Below are positions 18,126 to 27,484 of a DNA stretch of 64,000 bases, piece by piece. Source of the stretch: Planctomycetota bacterium (GTDB lineage Bacteria > Planctomycetota > Planctomycetia > Planctomycetales > Planctomycetaceae); contig JACTNB010000006.1 of assembly GCA_014584345.1 (NCBI GenBank), forward strand, positions 263,200 to 327,199. The letters run 5' to 3'. Position 1 is the first letter of the stretch. Every line of letters starts with the position of its first letter. A model generated the notes under the pieces. That model searched no databases. It saw nothing but the letters and a program-made list of their open reading frames with translations, and was not told where the DNA came from. The position numbers and the translations under genes are program-made.

Positions 18126-18644
18126 ATGCAATTCCATCGACTCGGCATGACAATGACGTTTGCGGCCTTGTTATTGGCGGGCATCGTGCAAGCGCAGCCC
18201 CGCTTTCCGAGTTCCAGCGATTTGCAGCTCAGTGAACCCGCCCCGCTACCGTTCGCTCCCGGTCAGCAGCCCTTGGATCACGGTGCCTACTATGCTCCGA
18301 ACATTGATCAAATTCAGCCCATCACCCCTTATCACGAGGGGGGCACCTACGTCGGGGGAGCAATGTTGGAACTTTATCCCCATGTTGTGTACAGGGATAC
18401 GAGAAAAATTCACCCCCATGCCATTCCTTATCTGGTGGAAGTTCCCCTGCCGCAACCGCGTCGCAAAGGCTGCCTGGATTGTGGGCCGACCTGTGGCTAT
18501 GTAAAAATTTGCGTTCCGCCCTGCGAAACACCTTGCGTGCGCGTCCGGCGTCACGGATATAAGTTGCAGTACGACTTCGGCAAGTTTCAGGTCGATGTGG
18601 TCGTTCGCCGCGATGGACGGGTGATTGTAAATTACGACGCCTGA
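18126..18644 (+). CDS. Small secreted Cys-containing protein of unknown function
   Basis: 172 residues. The start is well supported: AAAGGGA lies 5 bases upstream of the ATG. Signal peptide MQFHRLGMTMTFAALLLAGIVQAQ. The mature part has a Tyr/Pro-rich stretch (YYAPNIDQIQPITPYHEGG), then LELYPHVVYRDTRKIHPHAI, then seven cysteines (KGCLDCGPTCGYVKICVPPC and ETPCVRV), and ends with a beta-rich segment YDFGKFQVDVVVRRDGRVIVNY. No family recognised. In style it resembles the secreted proteins at 50.2-52.3 kb (LYPHxxY also occurs in the one at 51.8 kb). A role in the envelope is a guess from the signal peptide. Confidence 0.75.
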   Translation: MQFHRLGMTMTFAALLLAGIVQAQPRFPSSSDLQLSEPAPLPFAPGQQPLDHGAYYAPNIDQIQPITPYHEGGTYVGGAMLELYPHVVYRDTRKIHPHAIPYLVEVPLPQPRRKGCLDCGPTCGYVKICVPPCETPCVRVRRHGYKLQYDFGKFQVDVVVRRDGRVIVNYDA

Positions 18645-18733
18645 GCGAGGATCGTCCTGCATTCGCCCTCACTTTTCGCAAGTCTGCCTCCACATGCAGG
18701 CTGAGGTGGAACGCGATTCCTATCGAAGGTTGC

Positions 18734-20242
18734 TTAACAGGATTCCACCAGCGTGGGGATAGCTTGAGGTACCCCCCAACGTAAAGCCGATTCATCGAAA
18801 ACACGGGTGGTTTGCCGGTATTCATACGCGGCCCCCGCCCAGTTATTCACGATGTGCCCTTCCGCGTCCTTGTACCAGTTGCCACACGCCTCATTCCAGA
18901 CCAGCTTGCCCAGTTTCTGCTGGAGCAAAGTGTCGTACTGGTGCGTGGCTTCCGAGGTCACTTCGGCCGTCTGACTTTGTTGAGCACGCATCCGTTTCAG
19001 GCATTGCAGGATCCAGCGGACCTGGCATTCGACCATGAAGATAATCGAATTATGCCCCAGGTTCGTGTTCGGACCGTACAGCATGAAGAAGTTGGGGAAT
19101 TCCGGCACCATGATCCCCAGGTAGGTGCGGGGCCTTTCGCCCCAGTAGTCATTGAGACTCTGGCCATTTCGACCAAGGATGGACATCGGTGCGAGAAATT
19201 TGGTCGATTGAAACCCGGTGGCATACACAATGGCATCGACGGGGATCGTCTTTTCCCCCGTGGAGACCCCCGAGGAAGTAATCGCCGCCGCCCCTTCGGG
19301 AATGACGGTGACATTCTCCTGGCCCAGCGACTGCAGGTAATTGTCGGACAACAGGACCCGCTTGCAACCGGCAGGATACTTCGGGATGACTGTCCGCCAG
19401 AGTTTTTTCGGCAGATGCTCCCGCATTTGCATTACCAGCCAGGTACGAAACCGCAGGTTTTTTTCCGTCCCCCGTTCATAGTATTGAAACAGGTGTTCCT
19501 GCGTCCGAAACAGTTTCCAGCGGTGCAGCAGTGCGACTCCTGGCACAAAGCGGAAACAGGCCTTGGCAAGCGCGGAATACTCGTAATCCCCACGCGGTGC
19601 GATGTAGGTGGGGGACCGTTGAAATACAGAGACATGCCTGGCGACCTTGGCCAGTTCGGGAATCACCTGAATGGCCGAGGCCCCACTGCCGATGACCGCG
19701 ATGTTGCGATCGGTCGGATCAAAGGCATGATCCCATTGCGCGGTATGGAATTGAGGCCCCGCAAAGGTCTCGCGGCCCGGCAGGTCTGGAATTTTGGGAC
19801 GACTTAACTGCCCCACCGCGCTGATGAAAATATCGGCGGCCAGCAGCTCGCCGCCGCGCAGTTTGATTCGCCACTGCGCGGTCTCTTCAGAGAATTCCGC
19901 GGATTCCACCACCTCGCCGAACCGAATGTGCGAGCGCACGCCGAACCGGTCTGCACATTGGCGAAAGTAATCCAGCAACTCGGGCTGCAGAGCGTATTTG
20001 CGAGTCCAGTCGTATTTTTTGGCAAAGGAAAACGAATACAGCATGGCAGGGACATCGCAACCACACCCGGGATAGGAATTATCGAACCAGGTCCCGGCCA
20101 CTTCAGTAGATTTCTCGATGAGCGTAAAGGAGTGGATGCCTGCCCGCTTGAGTTGTATCGCCATGCACAGGCCACTCAAGCCTGCTCCAACAATTACGAT
20201 CCGGGGAAAGGAGTTCGCCTCGCGGGGGGAGTTGTTGTTCAT
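18734..20242 (-). CDS. Flavin-containing monooxygenase, Baeyer-Villiger type
   Basis: 502 residues. FAD-binding Rossmann motif IVGAGLSGLCMAIQ at 17-30; IEKSTEVAGTWFDNSYPGCGCDVPAMLYSFSF follows in two parts typical of BVMOs; the family fingerprint F-x-G-x-x-x-H-x-x-x-W appears as FAGPQFHTAQWD near residue 166; a second dinucleotide motif AVIGSGASAIQ near 185 binds NADPH; and ATGFQSTKFLAPM lies near 345. It should insert oxygen into a ketone or oxidise a soft nucleophile, using NADPH and O2 in the cytoplasm. Substrate unknown. No neighbouring catabolic genes, so it looks monocistronic. The N-terminal MNNNSPREAN leader precedes the core. Confidence 0.9.
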   Translation of the reverse strand: MNNNSPREANSFPRIVIVGAGLSGLCMAIQLKRAGIHSFTLIEKSTEVAGTWFDNSYPGCGCDVPAMLYSFSFAKKYDWTRKYALQPELLDYFRQCADRFGVRSHIRFGEVVESAEFSEETAQWRIKLRGGELLAADIFISAVGQLSRPKIPDLPGRETFAGPQFHTAQWDHAFDPTDRNIAVIGSGASAIQVIPELAKVARHVSVFQRSPTYIAPRGDYEYSALAKACFRFVPGVALLHRWKLFRTQEHLFQYYERGTEKNLRFRTWLVMQMREHLPKKLWRTVIPKYPAGCKRVLLSDNYLQSLGQENVTVIPEGAAAITSSGVSTGEKTIPVDAIVYATGFQSTKFLAPMSILGRNGQSLNDYWGERPRTYLGIMVPEFPNFFMLYGPNTNLGHNSIIFMVECQVRWILQCLKRMRAQQSQTAEVTSEATHQYDTLLQQKLGKLVWNEACGNWYKDAEGHIVNNWAGAAYEYRQTTRVFDESALRWGVPQAIPTLVESC

Positions 20243-20525
20243 CTGCTGCGATGCTCTGCGTCACGGGTGCGGAAGGGGTGTAAACAATCATGCGATGATT
20301 TCGAGCTGGCGAGATCACGCTGGCGGGGAAACAATCGGCACGCCCTATGATAAAACAGAGGATTCGCGAAGATCCAGCATGCAAGGATGTAATTTGGTCG
20401 CACTTCTGGTTGATGGAACCCGGGCACATGCTCCCGCAACTCCTTGTCCCACAACACTCCGGCATCGTTCTCCACGTGGATTCACCAAGCAAACTGGGGA
20501 AATCCGCATCCGAACCCTCATTGGC

Positions 20526-21194
20526 TCAGCGTGCTTGCGATTTCAATGTGATCTTATTCAGGCGGGCCAGCAAGTCGCGTTCCAATTCCAGATCGCGTCC
20601 CTGGGGAATCCAGCCCGACGGTCGCGATTGTCCGACAACCTGGCTCAAATCCCGTTCCAGAGGCGCGCTTTCCTGAAATGTGGCACCACCAGGCGAATTC
20701 GCGGCGACAGCATCGAGATTTTCCAGTTCCTTGAGGGCGACCACCTGCACCGCGTACCCTTGTTGGCATGGGGAGATGGTCACAATGACTTTCCGCCGGA
20801 TCGACTGCAAGGTGCTCTCGAAACGATTCTGCCACCCCACGGACTCCTTGTGCCAAGGTTCGAGGATGCCCGAGCCGACCCGAAATTTCGTTTCAATGGT
20901 GCGGGCCTGACGATTTTCCCGTTCGATCTCGAAGTGATACTCGTGGAGCACATCGACAATTTGTTCCCAGGCGACGTCCTCGTTTGCGGTGGAAATCAGC
21001 AGGGGATTGGAGACAGCCGCCAGCGAAGCATTCCGACTGCCCGGCAGCGCGCACCCCGAGACCAGCAAGGCGGCAAGCAGAATCAGGACGAGCAGTCCGT
21101 GCACCTGTCGGTTCCTGAAAGGGAGGAGGCGAGACAAACCGTTTTCGAGCGGGCAGTTTCGCTGATACCCGGAATTCGGGCAAGAGGAAATCAA
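20526..21194 (-). CDS. Putative lipoprotein of unknown function
   Basis: 222 residues from a TTG at 21194 whose bases overlap the stop of the DUF58 gene (TTGA); a GTG at 21104 gives a shorter product starting MHGLLVLILLAALLVSGC. Either way there is a signal peptide with lipobox LVSGC, so the protein should be lipid-anchored. The mature part (ISTANEDVAWEQIVDVLHEY, IETKFRVGSGILEPWHKES, RRKVIVTISPCQQGYAVQVV) looks like a single alpha/beta domain and ends in a charged helix LELERDLLARLNKI. No known family recognised. The overlap implies translational coupling with the DUF58 protein. Confidence 0.75.
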   Translation of the reverse strand: MISSCPNSGYQRNCPLENGLSRLLPFRNRQVHGLLVLILLAALLVSGCALPGSRNASLAAVSNPLLISTANEDVAWEQIVDVLHEYHFEIERENRQARTIETKFRVGSGILEPWHKESVGWQNRFESTLQSIRRKVIVTISPCQQGYAVQVVALKELENLDAVAANSPGGATFQESAPLERDLSQVVGQSRPSGWIPQGRDLELERDLLARLNKITLKSQAR

Positions 21195-22087
21195 AAACGG
21201 GCCTGACGCTGGGAAAGATATTCAACCAAGGCCTTGTCAAAGCGATTACTGGTATCGAGTGGCACAAAATCGATACCGGATGCCCGGCATTCCTTCTGGT
21301 AGATATCCCGAAGCTGCCGGACAGCGGACAGATATTCCTCCCGGATTCCCGAGGCATCGAGTTTCAGTTCCCGATTGGTTTCCGGATCGCGCAAGGAGAC
21401 CGAACCGGAAAAGGGAAAGGTCACCTCGGCTTCGTCCAGCACATGAAACAGAATAATATCGTGCCCTGCGTGGCGGAGCAGCCTGAGAGATTCCAGGACG
21501 GGTTCGGGAGCCACCAGCAGATCCGAGAAGACCATAATCAGACTTTTGTGTCGTATCATGGGGGCGAAACGACGCAAGGAGTCGGCCACATCGGTCTGCC
21601 CCGTCGGGCGTGCCTTCGCCAGCAACGCGAGAATCTGAGGCAACTGGGAGCGGCGACTTTTCGCGGGCAATATCGTCCGCAGTTTTTCGTCGAACAGGAC
21701 TAGCCCGACTGGATCCTGCTGATGAATCATCATGTACGCCAGCGCCGCCGCCAGAGAGACGCTGTACTCGAACTTCGTCAACTGCTGGCGAAATGTGTAC
21801 CCCATGCTTTCCGACAAATCGAGCAGGAGATACCCCGTAATGTTCGTTTCCGCCTGGTATTTTTTGACGTAGTAGCGATCTGTCTTAGCGTATACCAGCC
21901 AGTCGATATCCTTGGGATCGTCCCCTGTGGCATAGCGCCGGTGCTCACTGAATTCGACACTAAACCCATGAAAGGGACTGGCATGCAGACCACTCAAAAA
22001 CCCTTCCACGATAAAGCGGGCCCGCAAATCGAGCCGGGCGACATTGCGGATCACTTCGGGTTTCAGATATTGCTCGGCTGAGGACAT
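21191..22087 (-). CDS. DUF58 protein (vWA-like, MoxR-associated type)
   Basis: 298 residues from the ATG at 22087, giving MSSAEQYLKPEVIRNVARLD, the usual DUF58 N-terminus; the open frame upstream to 22327 is non-homologous. Family hallmark GFSVEFSEHRRYATGDDPKDIDW lies near residues 43-65, followed by a vWA-like domain with DLSESMGY (a D-x-S-x-S-like metal-ion site, here D-L-S-E-S) near 90 and VFSDLL near 188. DUF58 proteins usually act with a MoxR AAA+ ATPase in envelope or metal-centre assembly; no MoxR gene is visible here. Its stop overlaps the start of the lipoprotein gene downstream. Confidence 0.88.
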   Translation of the reverse strand: MSSAEQYLKPEVIRNVARLDLRARFIVEGFLSGLHASPFHGFSVEFSEHRRYATGDDPKDIDWLVYAKTDRYYVKKYQAETNITGYLLLDLSESMGYTFRQQLTKFEYSVSLAAALAYMMIHQQDPVGLVLFDEKLRTILPAKSRRSQLPQILALLAKARPTGQTDVADSLRRFAPMIRHKSLIMVFSDLLVAPEPVLESLRLLRHAGHDIILFHVLDEAEVTFPFSGSVSLRDPETNRELKLDASGIREEYLSAVRQLRDIYQKECRASGIDFVPLDTSNRFDKALVEYLSQRQARF

Positions 22088-22378
22088 GAACGGCCAATAC
22101 TCCAACGGGCTGGAATCGTCGTACCAGTCGATTGTGCGAGAAGCGGGGATTCTCGTCAATCGCGGGACCATGCCCCGACGCCGGGCATTGCAAATATTAC
22201 AACACTCAAGACATTTCCCCCGTACCGCGGGCAGCACGAAAGAACGCCTCGACAAAACCAACGAAAATGCGTTATATGCCATTTTCTTGTCGATCACTCG
22301 AAGGGCGTCCTGTCTCGGATCCAGCAAATCGACGTAAATTTCGCTGGGTAGTCCTGTGTCCCGATTCGCGGAAAGATC

Positions 22379-24370
22379 ATGAAATATCTCTTGATCCTGT
22401 CAACGGCCTGCTGCCTGCTCCCCCTCGGTTGCAGAGCAGATAGTCTCGCGCAATCCGGATTGCCCGGCAACCTGCTGGGCCTCCGAAAATCCGAGCAGTC
22501 CATGCAAGGGAATTCCCTGGCGGCGAATACTCCCGATGCGACGAAAGCGGTCTCGGCAACAGGATCGCCCCAGACGACGGACTACGATCGGGGCGAACAG
22601 GCTTTCCGAAGTGGCGACCTCAAGGAAGCACGCAAGCACTTCCAGAAAGTCGTGCAGAACGACCCCAATAATCCCGGTGCACATCATCGCCTGGGGTACA
22701 TTGCAGATAAAAACAAGGAATACGCCATCGCGGAAATCCACTACCTGGCCGCCATGCGAATTCAACCCCGTAATCCCGACATTTGCTGCGACTTGGGATA
22801 TTCCTACCTGCTGCAGGATCGCCTGGAGGACAGTCGGCGATACCTTGAAAAGGCGATTTCTCTGAACCCCAATCACCAAGCCAGCCTGCTGAACCTGGCG
22901 ACGCTGCATGGCAAGCAGGGAGATTATGCCGGCGCGCTGGCCTTGTTTCGCCAGGCGGGCAACGAACAGGAAGCCCAGGCAAATATAGCCCGACTATTCC
23001 CCAGTGGACCTCCTGCCGGGGGACAGGTTGAGCTGGCCTCGAATTCCGGCATGCCGGGCAATCCTGCGAGAGATCGGGCTTCCGAGACCACGCGGGAACT
23101 ACAGGAAAAACTGGCCAATGCGAAAGCGGGACAACAAAAACCTCTCGATATTCAAAAGCTCGACCCTCGTGAAATTCCCCCTGACCAGATCAACGACCTG
23201 TTTTCTCGCATTGATGCTCAATACGATGAAACGCGATTAAACGCTCCGCATATTTCGCCCACCAATCATACCCAAGACGCTGCCCCCTTCCCCGCGGCAC
23301 GCATGCAACACGCCCAGCATGCCACGCCCGCACCACCCACCCAGGGAAATTCCTTGCCGGGTGAATTACCACTCCAAGCCCCTGCAGGGCCATACGGTGA
23401 CTACGCCGTCGTCATGGCCGAACCCCCGCAGCAAACGCCTTCGATTCCGTCCGCGCGGCAAGAAAGCCCCTATTTTCAACACGAACAACAACCGGCGCAG
23501 CCTCGGCAGGATTTGATGCTGTCGGGTCCGGCCATGACGCAACCCGCGCCGTCACTTTCGTCGCGTCCGCAACCAGGTTCGCAGCGCTTGAATCTTATCG
23601 AGCCTGGGGCATCTCCCGCCATGCCGGCCCCACACATCCCCTACGCAGCAACTGCCGGACAGCTCGCAGGTCCTGGTCCCAACAGCTACAACGAGGCAAT
23701 GGCGATTGCCAGGCAGATGGGCATGGCCTCCGGCCCTGGCCAGATGTTTCCGCTGCCAACGGCCACTACGACTCCATATCCGGCTAGCCTGCCGGTTCCG
23801 TCTCCCGCCATCCCGAATGAAACACGATACCATGCCCTCCCCCCGCAGGAAATTCCTCGACTCCCTTCCAGCGTGCCTGCGGGACCACAGGCGGGACTAC
23901 AAACTCAGCCGTCGTATTCACAGGGATTTGGTCCCGGGCTGAATCCGCCCATGACCACTCCCGCGTCGGAAATTCAGCAAGTTGCCAACGAACAGCCCAA
24001 CAGCGAAAGTTACCAGAGATCCATTCCATCATCCTCCACCGGAACGACCGGGGTGGTGCGTGATTGGCCCTATGCACCAGCCACCAACTCTCCCCCCGCG
24101 GTGAATCCACAGCCTGCAGCACCTGCAGCGGGTTCCAGTCACTCGCCGACCCCCTGGTTCAATTCCCCGGGTCAGGCCACTTCTCATAGCCAACAACACG
24201 ACTTACCACGCACGATGCCCCAACCGACGCAACTGACACCCCAACAATGGCCTCACTCTCCCCAAGCACAGATGAATGCCAGCAACAGCACTAATGCGCC
24301 GGTCATTCATCGCGGGACACAACCTGGCAGCAGTTCCCAACTGCCGCAAGTGGTACCCGGAAACCGCTGA
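22379..24370 (+). CDS. TPR-repeat lipoprotein with long Pro/Gln-rich C-terminus
   Basis: 663 residues. Lipoprotein signal MKYLLILSTACCLLPLGC with lipidation Cys at 18. Tetratricopeptide repeats run from about 68 to 205 (YDRGEQAFRSGDLKEARKHF, HHRLGYIADKNKEYAIAEIH, LNLATLHGKQGDYAGALALF). The rest, about 210-663, is disordered and rich in Pro, Gln, Ala and Ser. The TPR part should bind a partner in the periplasm; the tail may span space or be a flexible linker. Divergent from the DUF58 gene, with 291 bases between. No enzyme function suggested. Confidence 0.85.
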   Translation: MKYLLILSTACCLLPLGCRADSLAQSGLPGNLLGLRKSEQSMQGNSLAANTPDATKAVSATGSPQTTDYDRGEQAFRSGDLKEARKHFQKVVQNDPNNPGAHHRLGYIADKNKEYAIAEIHYLAAMRIQPRNPDICCDLGYSYLLQDRLEDSRRYLEKAISLNPNHQASLLNLATLHGKQGDYAGALALFRQAGNEQEAQANIARLFPSGPPAGGQVELASNSGMPGNPARDRASETTRELQEKLANAKAGQQKPLDIQKLDPREIPPDQINDLFSRIDAQYDETRLNAPHISPTNHTQDAAPFPAARMQHAQHATPAPPTQGNSLPGELPLQAPAGPYGDYAVVMAEPPQQTPSIPSARQESPYFQHEQQPAQPRQDLMLSGPAMTQPAPSLSSRPQPGSQRLNLIEPGASPAMPAPHIPYAATAGQLAGPGPNSYNEAMAIARQMGMASGPGQMFPLPTATTTPYPASLPVPSPAIPNETRYHALPPQEIPRLPSSVPAGPQAGLQTQPSYSQGFGPGLNPPMTTPASEIQQVANEQPNSESYQRSIPSSSTGTTGVVRDWPYAPATNSPPAVNPQPAAPAAGSSHSPTPWFNSPGQATSHSQQHDLPRTMPQPTQLTPQQWPHSPQAQMNASNSTNAPVIHRGTQPGSSSQLPQVVPGNR

Positions 24371-24858
24371 GTGCCGGGAATCTATTTCTTGCCTCGACGC
24401 TCCCGGGCCGACTCGGTTTCTCTCGGATTGTCCAGACCGTTGCGAAATCGGCAAGCAAGCCTCGCTCATGAGCAAGTGGACCAGAGCCTCCGTGCCGCCA
24501 GCGCGAGCCGCGGGGATTTCAAGCATCCGTCCGCCATCATACAACACTTGTAAGTGCGGGTCAGCGACAGGGGAGGCGCGTGCGAACGAATGCGGCGATT
24601 CGGATCATGAACGTGGCGGGAAACGGGGTTTCGCGACGAATCTTGTAATTCCATGCGCAATCCGTTCTATTATGTCGAAGAAACATTGAATAAGAGGGAT
24701 GCGGGCTCACGTCATTTTTTGATTTCGACAAACAGTCGCTTCTGGAAGTTCTTCCGGGGTGGTGGGCGCGGCTTCCTCGTGACCAGGCCTTGAAGTAACT
24801 CAAGGTAAGTTTACTCATCCGAGTGTTTTTTTTCCGTCGATTTTCTCTGGAGAAACCT
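24371..24858. other. Gap without a convincing gene
   Basis: 488 bases between the TPR lipoprotein and the STAS protein. Short open frames on the minus strand (for example 24466-24660) have no recognisable motifs and no ribosome binding site, and no tRNA-like fold or terminator was seen. A GGAG at 24849-24852 belongs to the next gene. Confidence 0.5.
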
Positions 24859-25593
24859 GTGACTGCTCCCGATGCTCCGTTTCGGTTTACGCAAGAGGGG
24901 AATGTCTCCGTCCTGGTATTGTTGCCCGAGTTGAACAAGGTTCAATGGGGCGAAATCGACTCCATCGGGAATCAGGTGCTGAACTCGCTGGAGCCCAAGA
25001 CCTCCCCCAGCATGATCGTGGATTTGTCTCATCTGAATTACATGGGCAGCGCGATGGTGGCCTTGATTGTGCGGGTCTGGAAAGCGACTGTGGCCAAAAA
25101 AGGGAAGCTGAGCGTCATTTGCCCCCATGCCGAGGTCAGGGAAGTATTGCAGGTGGCCTCGCTCGATAAGCATTGGGCCATTGTGGCAACCCAGGAAGAA
25201 GCCCGAGCGTCCCTGGGCGTCACTTGGAACGGAGGAACGTCCCCTCCTGCCGGTTCGTCGCATTCCGCCCCCTGGAAAACAATCGCCCTCGTCTCGCTCG
25301 GCGTGCTGCTCGTCACCAGTATTGTCCTTGTGGTGACGTTGTTGAATCAACCGTCCAGGCAACAGGTTCCCGTGGAAAACAACGCCCTTCCAGGCGGCAC
25401 ACAGGCCGATACATCGGAAAAAGGGGCGGAAGAAACTCCACTGGATCAGCAACCGCCCCCCTCGACGGAAGCCCCGAAAGGAACCGAACCCGCAGCTCCC
25501 GTAACTACGGAGCCCGCGCCCGACACTGAAAAAGTCGAACCACCAGCTGCGTCCCCCCCGCCTGCAACCGAGCCAGAAGTGAAGACGGATTGA
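24859..25593 (+). CDS. STAS-domain protein with a C-terminal transmembrane helix and Pro-rich tail
   Basis: 244 residues from a GTG at 24859, chosen because a GGAG sits 6 bases upstream and the encoded TAPDAPFRFTQEGNVSVL begins a STAS fold; a GTG at 24823 is in frame but lacks a good site. The STAS domain (about 5-110) contains MIVDLSHLNYMGSAMVALIV, the helix where antagonists carry a phosphorylatable Ser (here in MGSA). A single membrane helix follows at about 140-165 (IALVSLGVLLVTSIVLVVTLL), then an acidic Pro/Glu tail of about 75 residues outside the membrane. STAS domains bind anti-sigma factors or sensor complexes; a tail-anchored version is unusual. No anti-sigma partner is adjacent. 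Confidence 0.78.
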   Translation: MTAPDAPFRFTQEGNVSVLVLLPELNKVQWGEIDSIGNQVLNSLEPKTSPSMIVDLSHLNYMGSAMVALIVRVWKATVAKKGKLSVICPHAEVREVLQVASLDKHWAIVATQEEARASLGVTWNGGTSPPAGSSHSAPWKTIALVSLGVLLVTSIVLVVTLLNQPSRQQVPVENNALPGGTQADTSEKGAEETPLDQQPPPSTEAPKGTEPAAPVTTEPAPDTEKVEPPAASPPPATEPEVKTD

Positions 25594-25711
25594 CACCCTG
25601 CACAAAGGGGAACGACTTGATACACAGAAATAATCACGGACACGTCTAACTCTCAGGCCGTTGTGATTTACGACAAACCCACAGGAAGCAGTTCAGTAGG
25701 AGCGTACCTCG

Positions 25712-27004
25712 ATGAGTGATCCCGATTCCCCTCAAGCCCCGTTTCCTTTCAGTACTCCCAAGGTTGTCGAGGATCATGGTCCGCGGGGTGAGGTACGCCA
25801 GCGTGCCCTGCAGGAAGAATTACGCAGCCTGATCGATGTGGTCGGGCCTGGACCACTGGTGGACCTGTTGCTGGAACGGGCCTTCGACTTGGGGGCCACG
25901 GATATTCATTTCGATCCCCGCGAGGATGGCCTGTATATTCGACTTCGCGTGGATGGTATTTTGCACGATATTCTCCAGCTTTCGCCGACAACCACGCCCC
26001 AGGTGATCTCGCGACTCAAACTGATGGCGGGTATGGATATTACCGAACGGCGCTATGCCCAGGATGGACACATCTCCAATGCGGTGCTGAAGGGGCGGCG
26101 CGATATCCGCGTCGGCGGGTGCCCCACGATTCATGGAGAACGCCTGGTGCTGCGTTTGATGCCCGATACGGGGGTATATACCTCCCTGGACGATCTGGGC
26201 TTCGAAGCCGAACAAGCCAGCCTCGTGAAGAAATTCGTCGGGGCACCTTATGGGATGATGCTCAGCGTGGGGCCAGTGGGGAGCGGCAAAAGCACCACCA
26301 TGTACAGCTGCCTGGAACTGCTGAACGAGCCCGGCCGGAGCCTGGTAACCATTGAAGATCCCGTGGAACGCCGTCTCACGGGAGTGAATCAAATTCAAAT
26401 TGAACCCAAGATTAATTTCAATTTCGCCGACGCCCTCCGCGGGGCGCTGCGTCAAGATCCCGATGTGATTATGGTGGGCGAAATTCGCGATCCCGAAACG
26501 GCCCACATCGCAGTGCGTGCGGGGCTGACGGGCATACGCGTGCTCAGCACCCTGCACGCGAACGAAACCACGGCGACGATCGATGTCTTCCGCGATTTTG
26601 GCATCCCGCCGATGTTTATTGCGGACAGTCTGAACTGTGTCATCTCGCAGAGGTTGCTGCGAAAAATCTGTTCCCATTCCAACGAAACCTATCATCCCGA
26701 TGAAGCCACCTGCCATTTCCTGGGCATCGATCCGGCTCGTGCGGGCGAGGTGAATCTGCGCAAAGGGATTCCAAGCGACGCGAATTTTCACACGGGTTAC
26801 GCGGGACGGACCGGGGTATTCGAAGTCCTGCCCGTCGATGCCGAAACCCGCGAGGCGATTCTGCATAATCGCGCGGGTAAGGAGATCCAGAGACTGGCAA
26901 TGGAACGCGGCATGATGACGCTGGAACAGGCCGGCAAGAAAAAAGTGCTGGATGGCGTGACCTCGATTGAGGAAATACATCGCGTCCTGCTGTTTTCCGC
27001 ATAG
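25712..27004 (+). CDS. GspE/PilB-type secretion ATPase, short form lacking the zinc motif
   Basis: 430 residues. ATPase of the type II secretion/type IV pilus family. Walker A GPVGSGKST at 187-195, Asp box TIEDPVER at 213-220, Walker B DVIMVGEIRD at 251-260, His box LHANETT at 281-287, and the C-terminal HTGYAGRTGVFEVL at 360-373. The N-terminal domain is short. The four-cysteine zinc site usually found between His box and TGYxGR is missing: only Cys320 and Cys334 remain, without CxxC spacing. No GspF, GspG or other secretion genes are near, so it is either an orphan or works with genes elsewhere. Expected location: cytoplasmic face of a secretion or pilus assembly. Confidence 0.92.
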   Translation: MSDPDSPQAPFPFSTPKVVEDHGPRGEVRQRALQEELRSLIDVVGPGPLVDLLLERAFDLGATDIHFDPREDGLYIRLRVDGILHDILQLSPTTTPQVISRLKLMAGMDITERRYAQDGHISNAVLKGRRDIRVGGCPTIHGERLVLRLMPDTGVYTSLDDLGFEAEQASLVKKFVGAPYGMMLSVGPVGSGKSTTMYSCLELLNEPGRSLVTIEDPVERRLTGVNQIQIEPKINFNFADALRGALRQDPDVIMVGEIRDPETAHIAVRAGLTGIRVLSTLHANETTATIDVFRDFGIPPMFIADSLNCVISQRLLRKICSHSNETYHPDEATCHFLGIDPARAGEVNLRKGIPSDANFHTGYAGRTGVFEVLPVDAETREAILHNRAGKEIQRLAMERGMMTLEQAGKKKVLDGVTSIEEIHRVLLFSA

Positions 27005-27484
27005 GGGCAGATAATTATTTGAATACCCAGGAAACTGTCGACGGAATTGCGTGCCTGGGATTAAGCAACCACAAAACATTTGCGGTAAGCACGGCGTACC
27101 CTCCGATAAATCCATGACCTGACAGTATGGTTCTGTTTTCCGCGTAAAATGCGTCCGCCCGCTTGCCGCGATGACGAGAAATGCCAGTACTGGTGAACAG
27201 AGGATCGGCGAGTCCTCTCGGGTTTTTTATGCCAATGGCTTTTCGTCTTCATTACAATGAAGATAAAATAGTATCGGAACCGATTTCTGGTAATTGACGC
27301 TGTTTACATGACTCCACTCTTGTGGAGCGAAATGGGGTCGTCGGTTATCGGTTGACTGCGGGAAATCCTGCCTGCGAAGCGTGGCGACGAGTGCCGCGAC
27401 GGCAGCCCGTTGATTCCGTGCCGCTTCGCCCCGAAACACTCGGGAAGTCACCACCGCCACTCCGCAAAAAAAAAGAAAAAGTTC
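27005..27484. other. Gap with a probable terminator, otherwise no gene
   Basis: 480 bases between the GspE-like ATPase and the response regulator. Apart from the terminator at 27199-27226 no reading frame is supported. The last 20 bases before the response regulator are A-rich. Confidence 0.45.
27199..27226 (+). terminator. Possible intrinsic terminator downstream of the GspE-like gene
   Basis: AGAGGA (27199-27204) pairs with TCCTCT (27213-27218) across an 8-base loop, and a run of six T follows after CGGG (27223-27228 region). The stem is short and the T run is not immediately adjacent, so this is a moderate call. It is about 195 bases after the stop codon. Confidence 0.4.

Noticed and set aside
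24466..24660. Possible small minus-strand gene between the TPR and STAS genes
   Set aside because: Sequence has no recognisable pattern and another frame is equally open.
25820..27115. Open frame of about 431 codons on the minus strand
   Set aside because: Antisense to the GspE-like ATPase; no domain or ribosome site.
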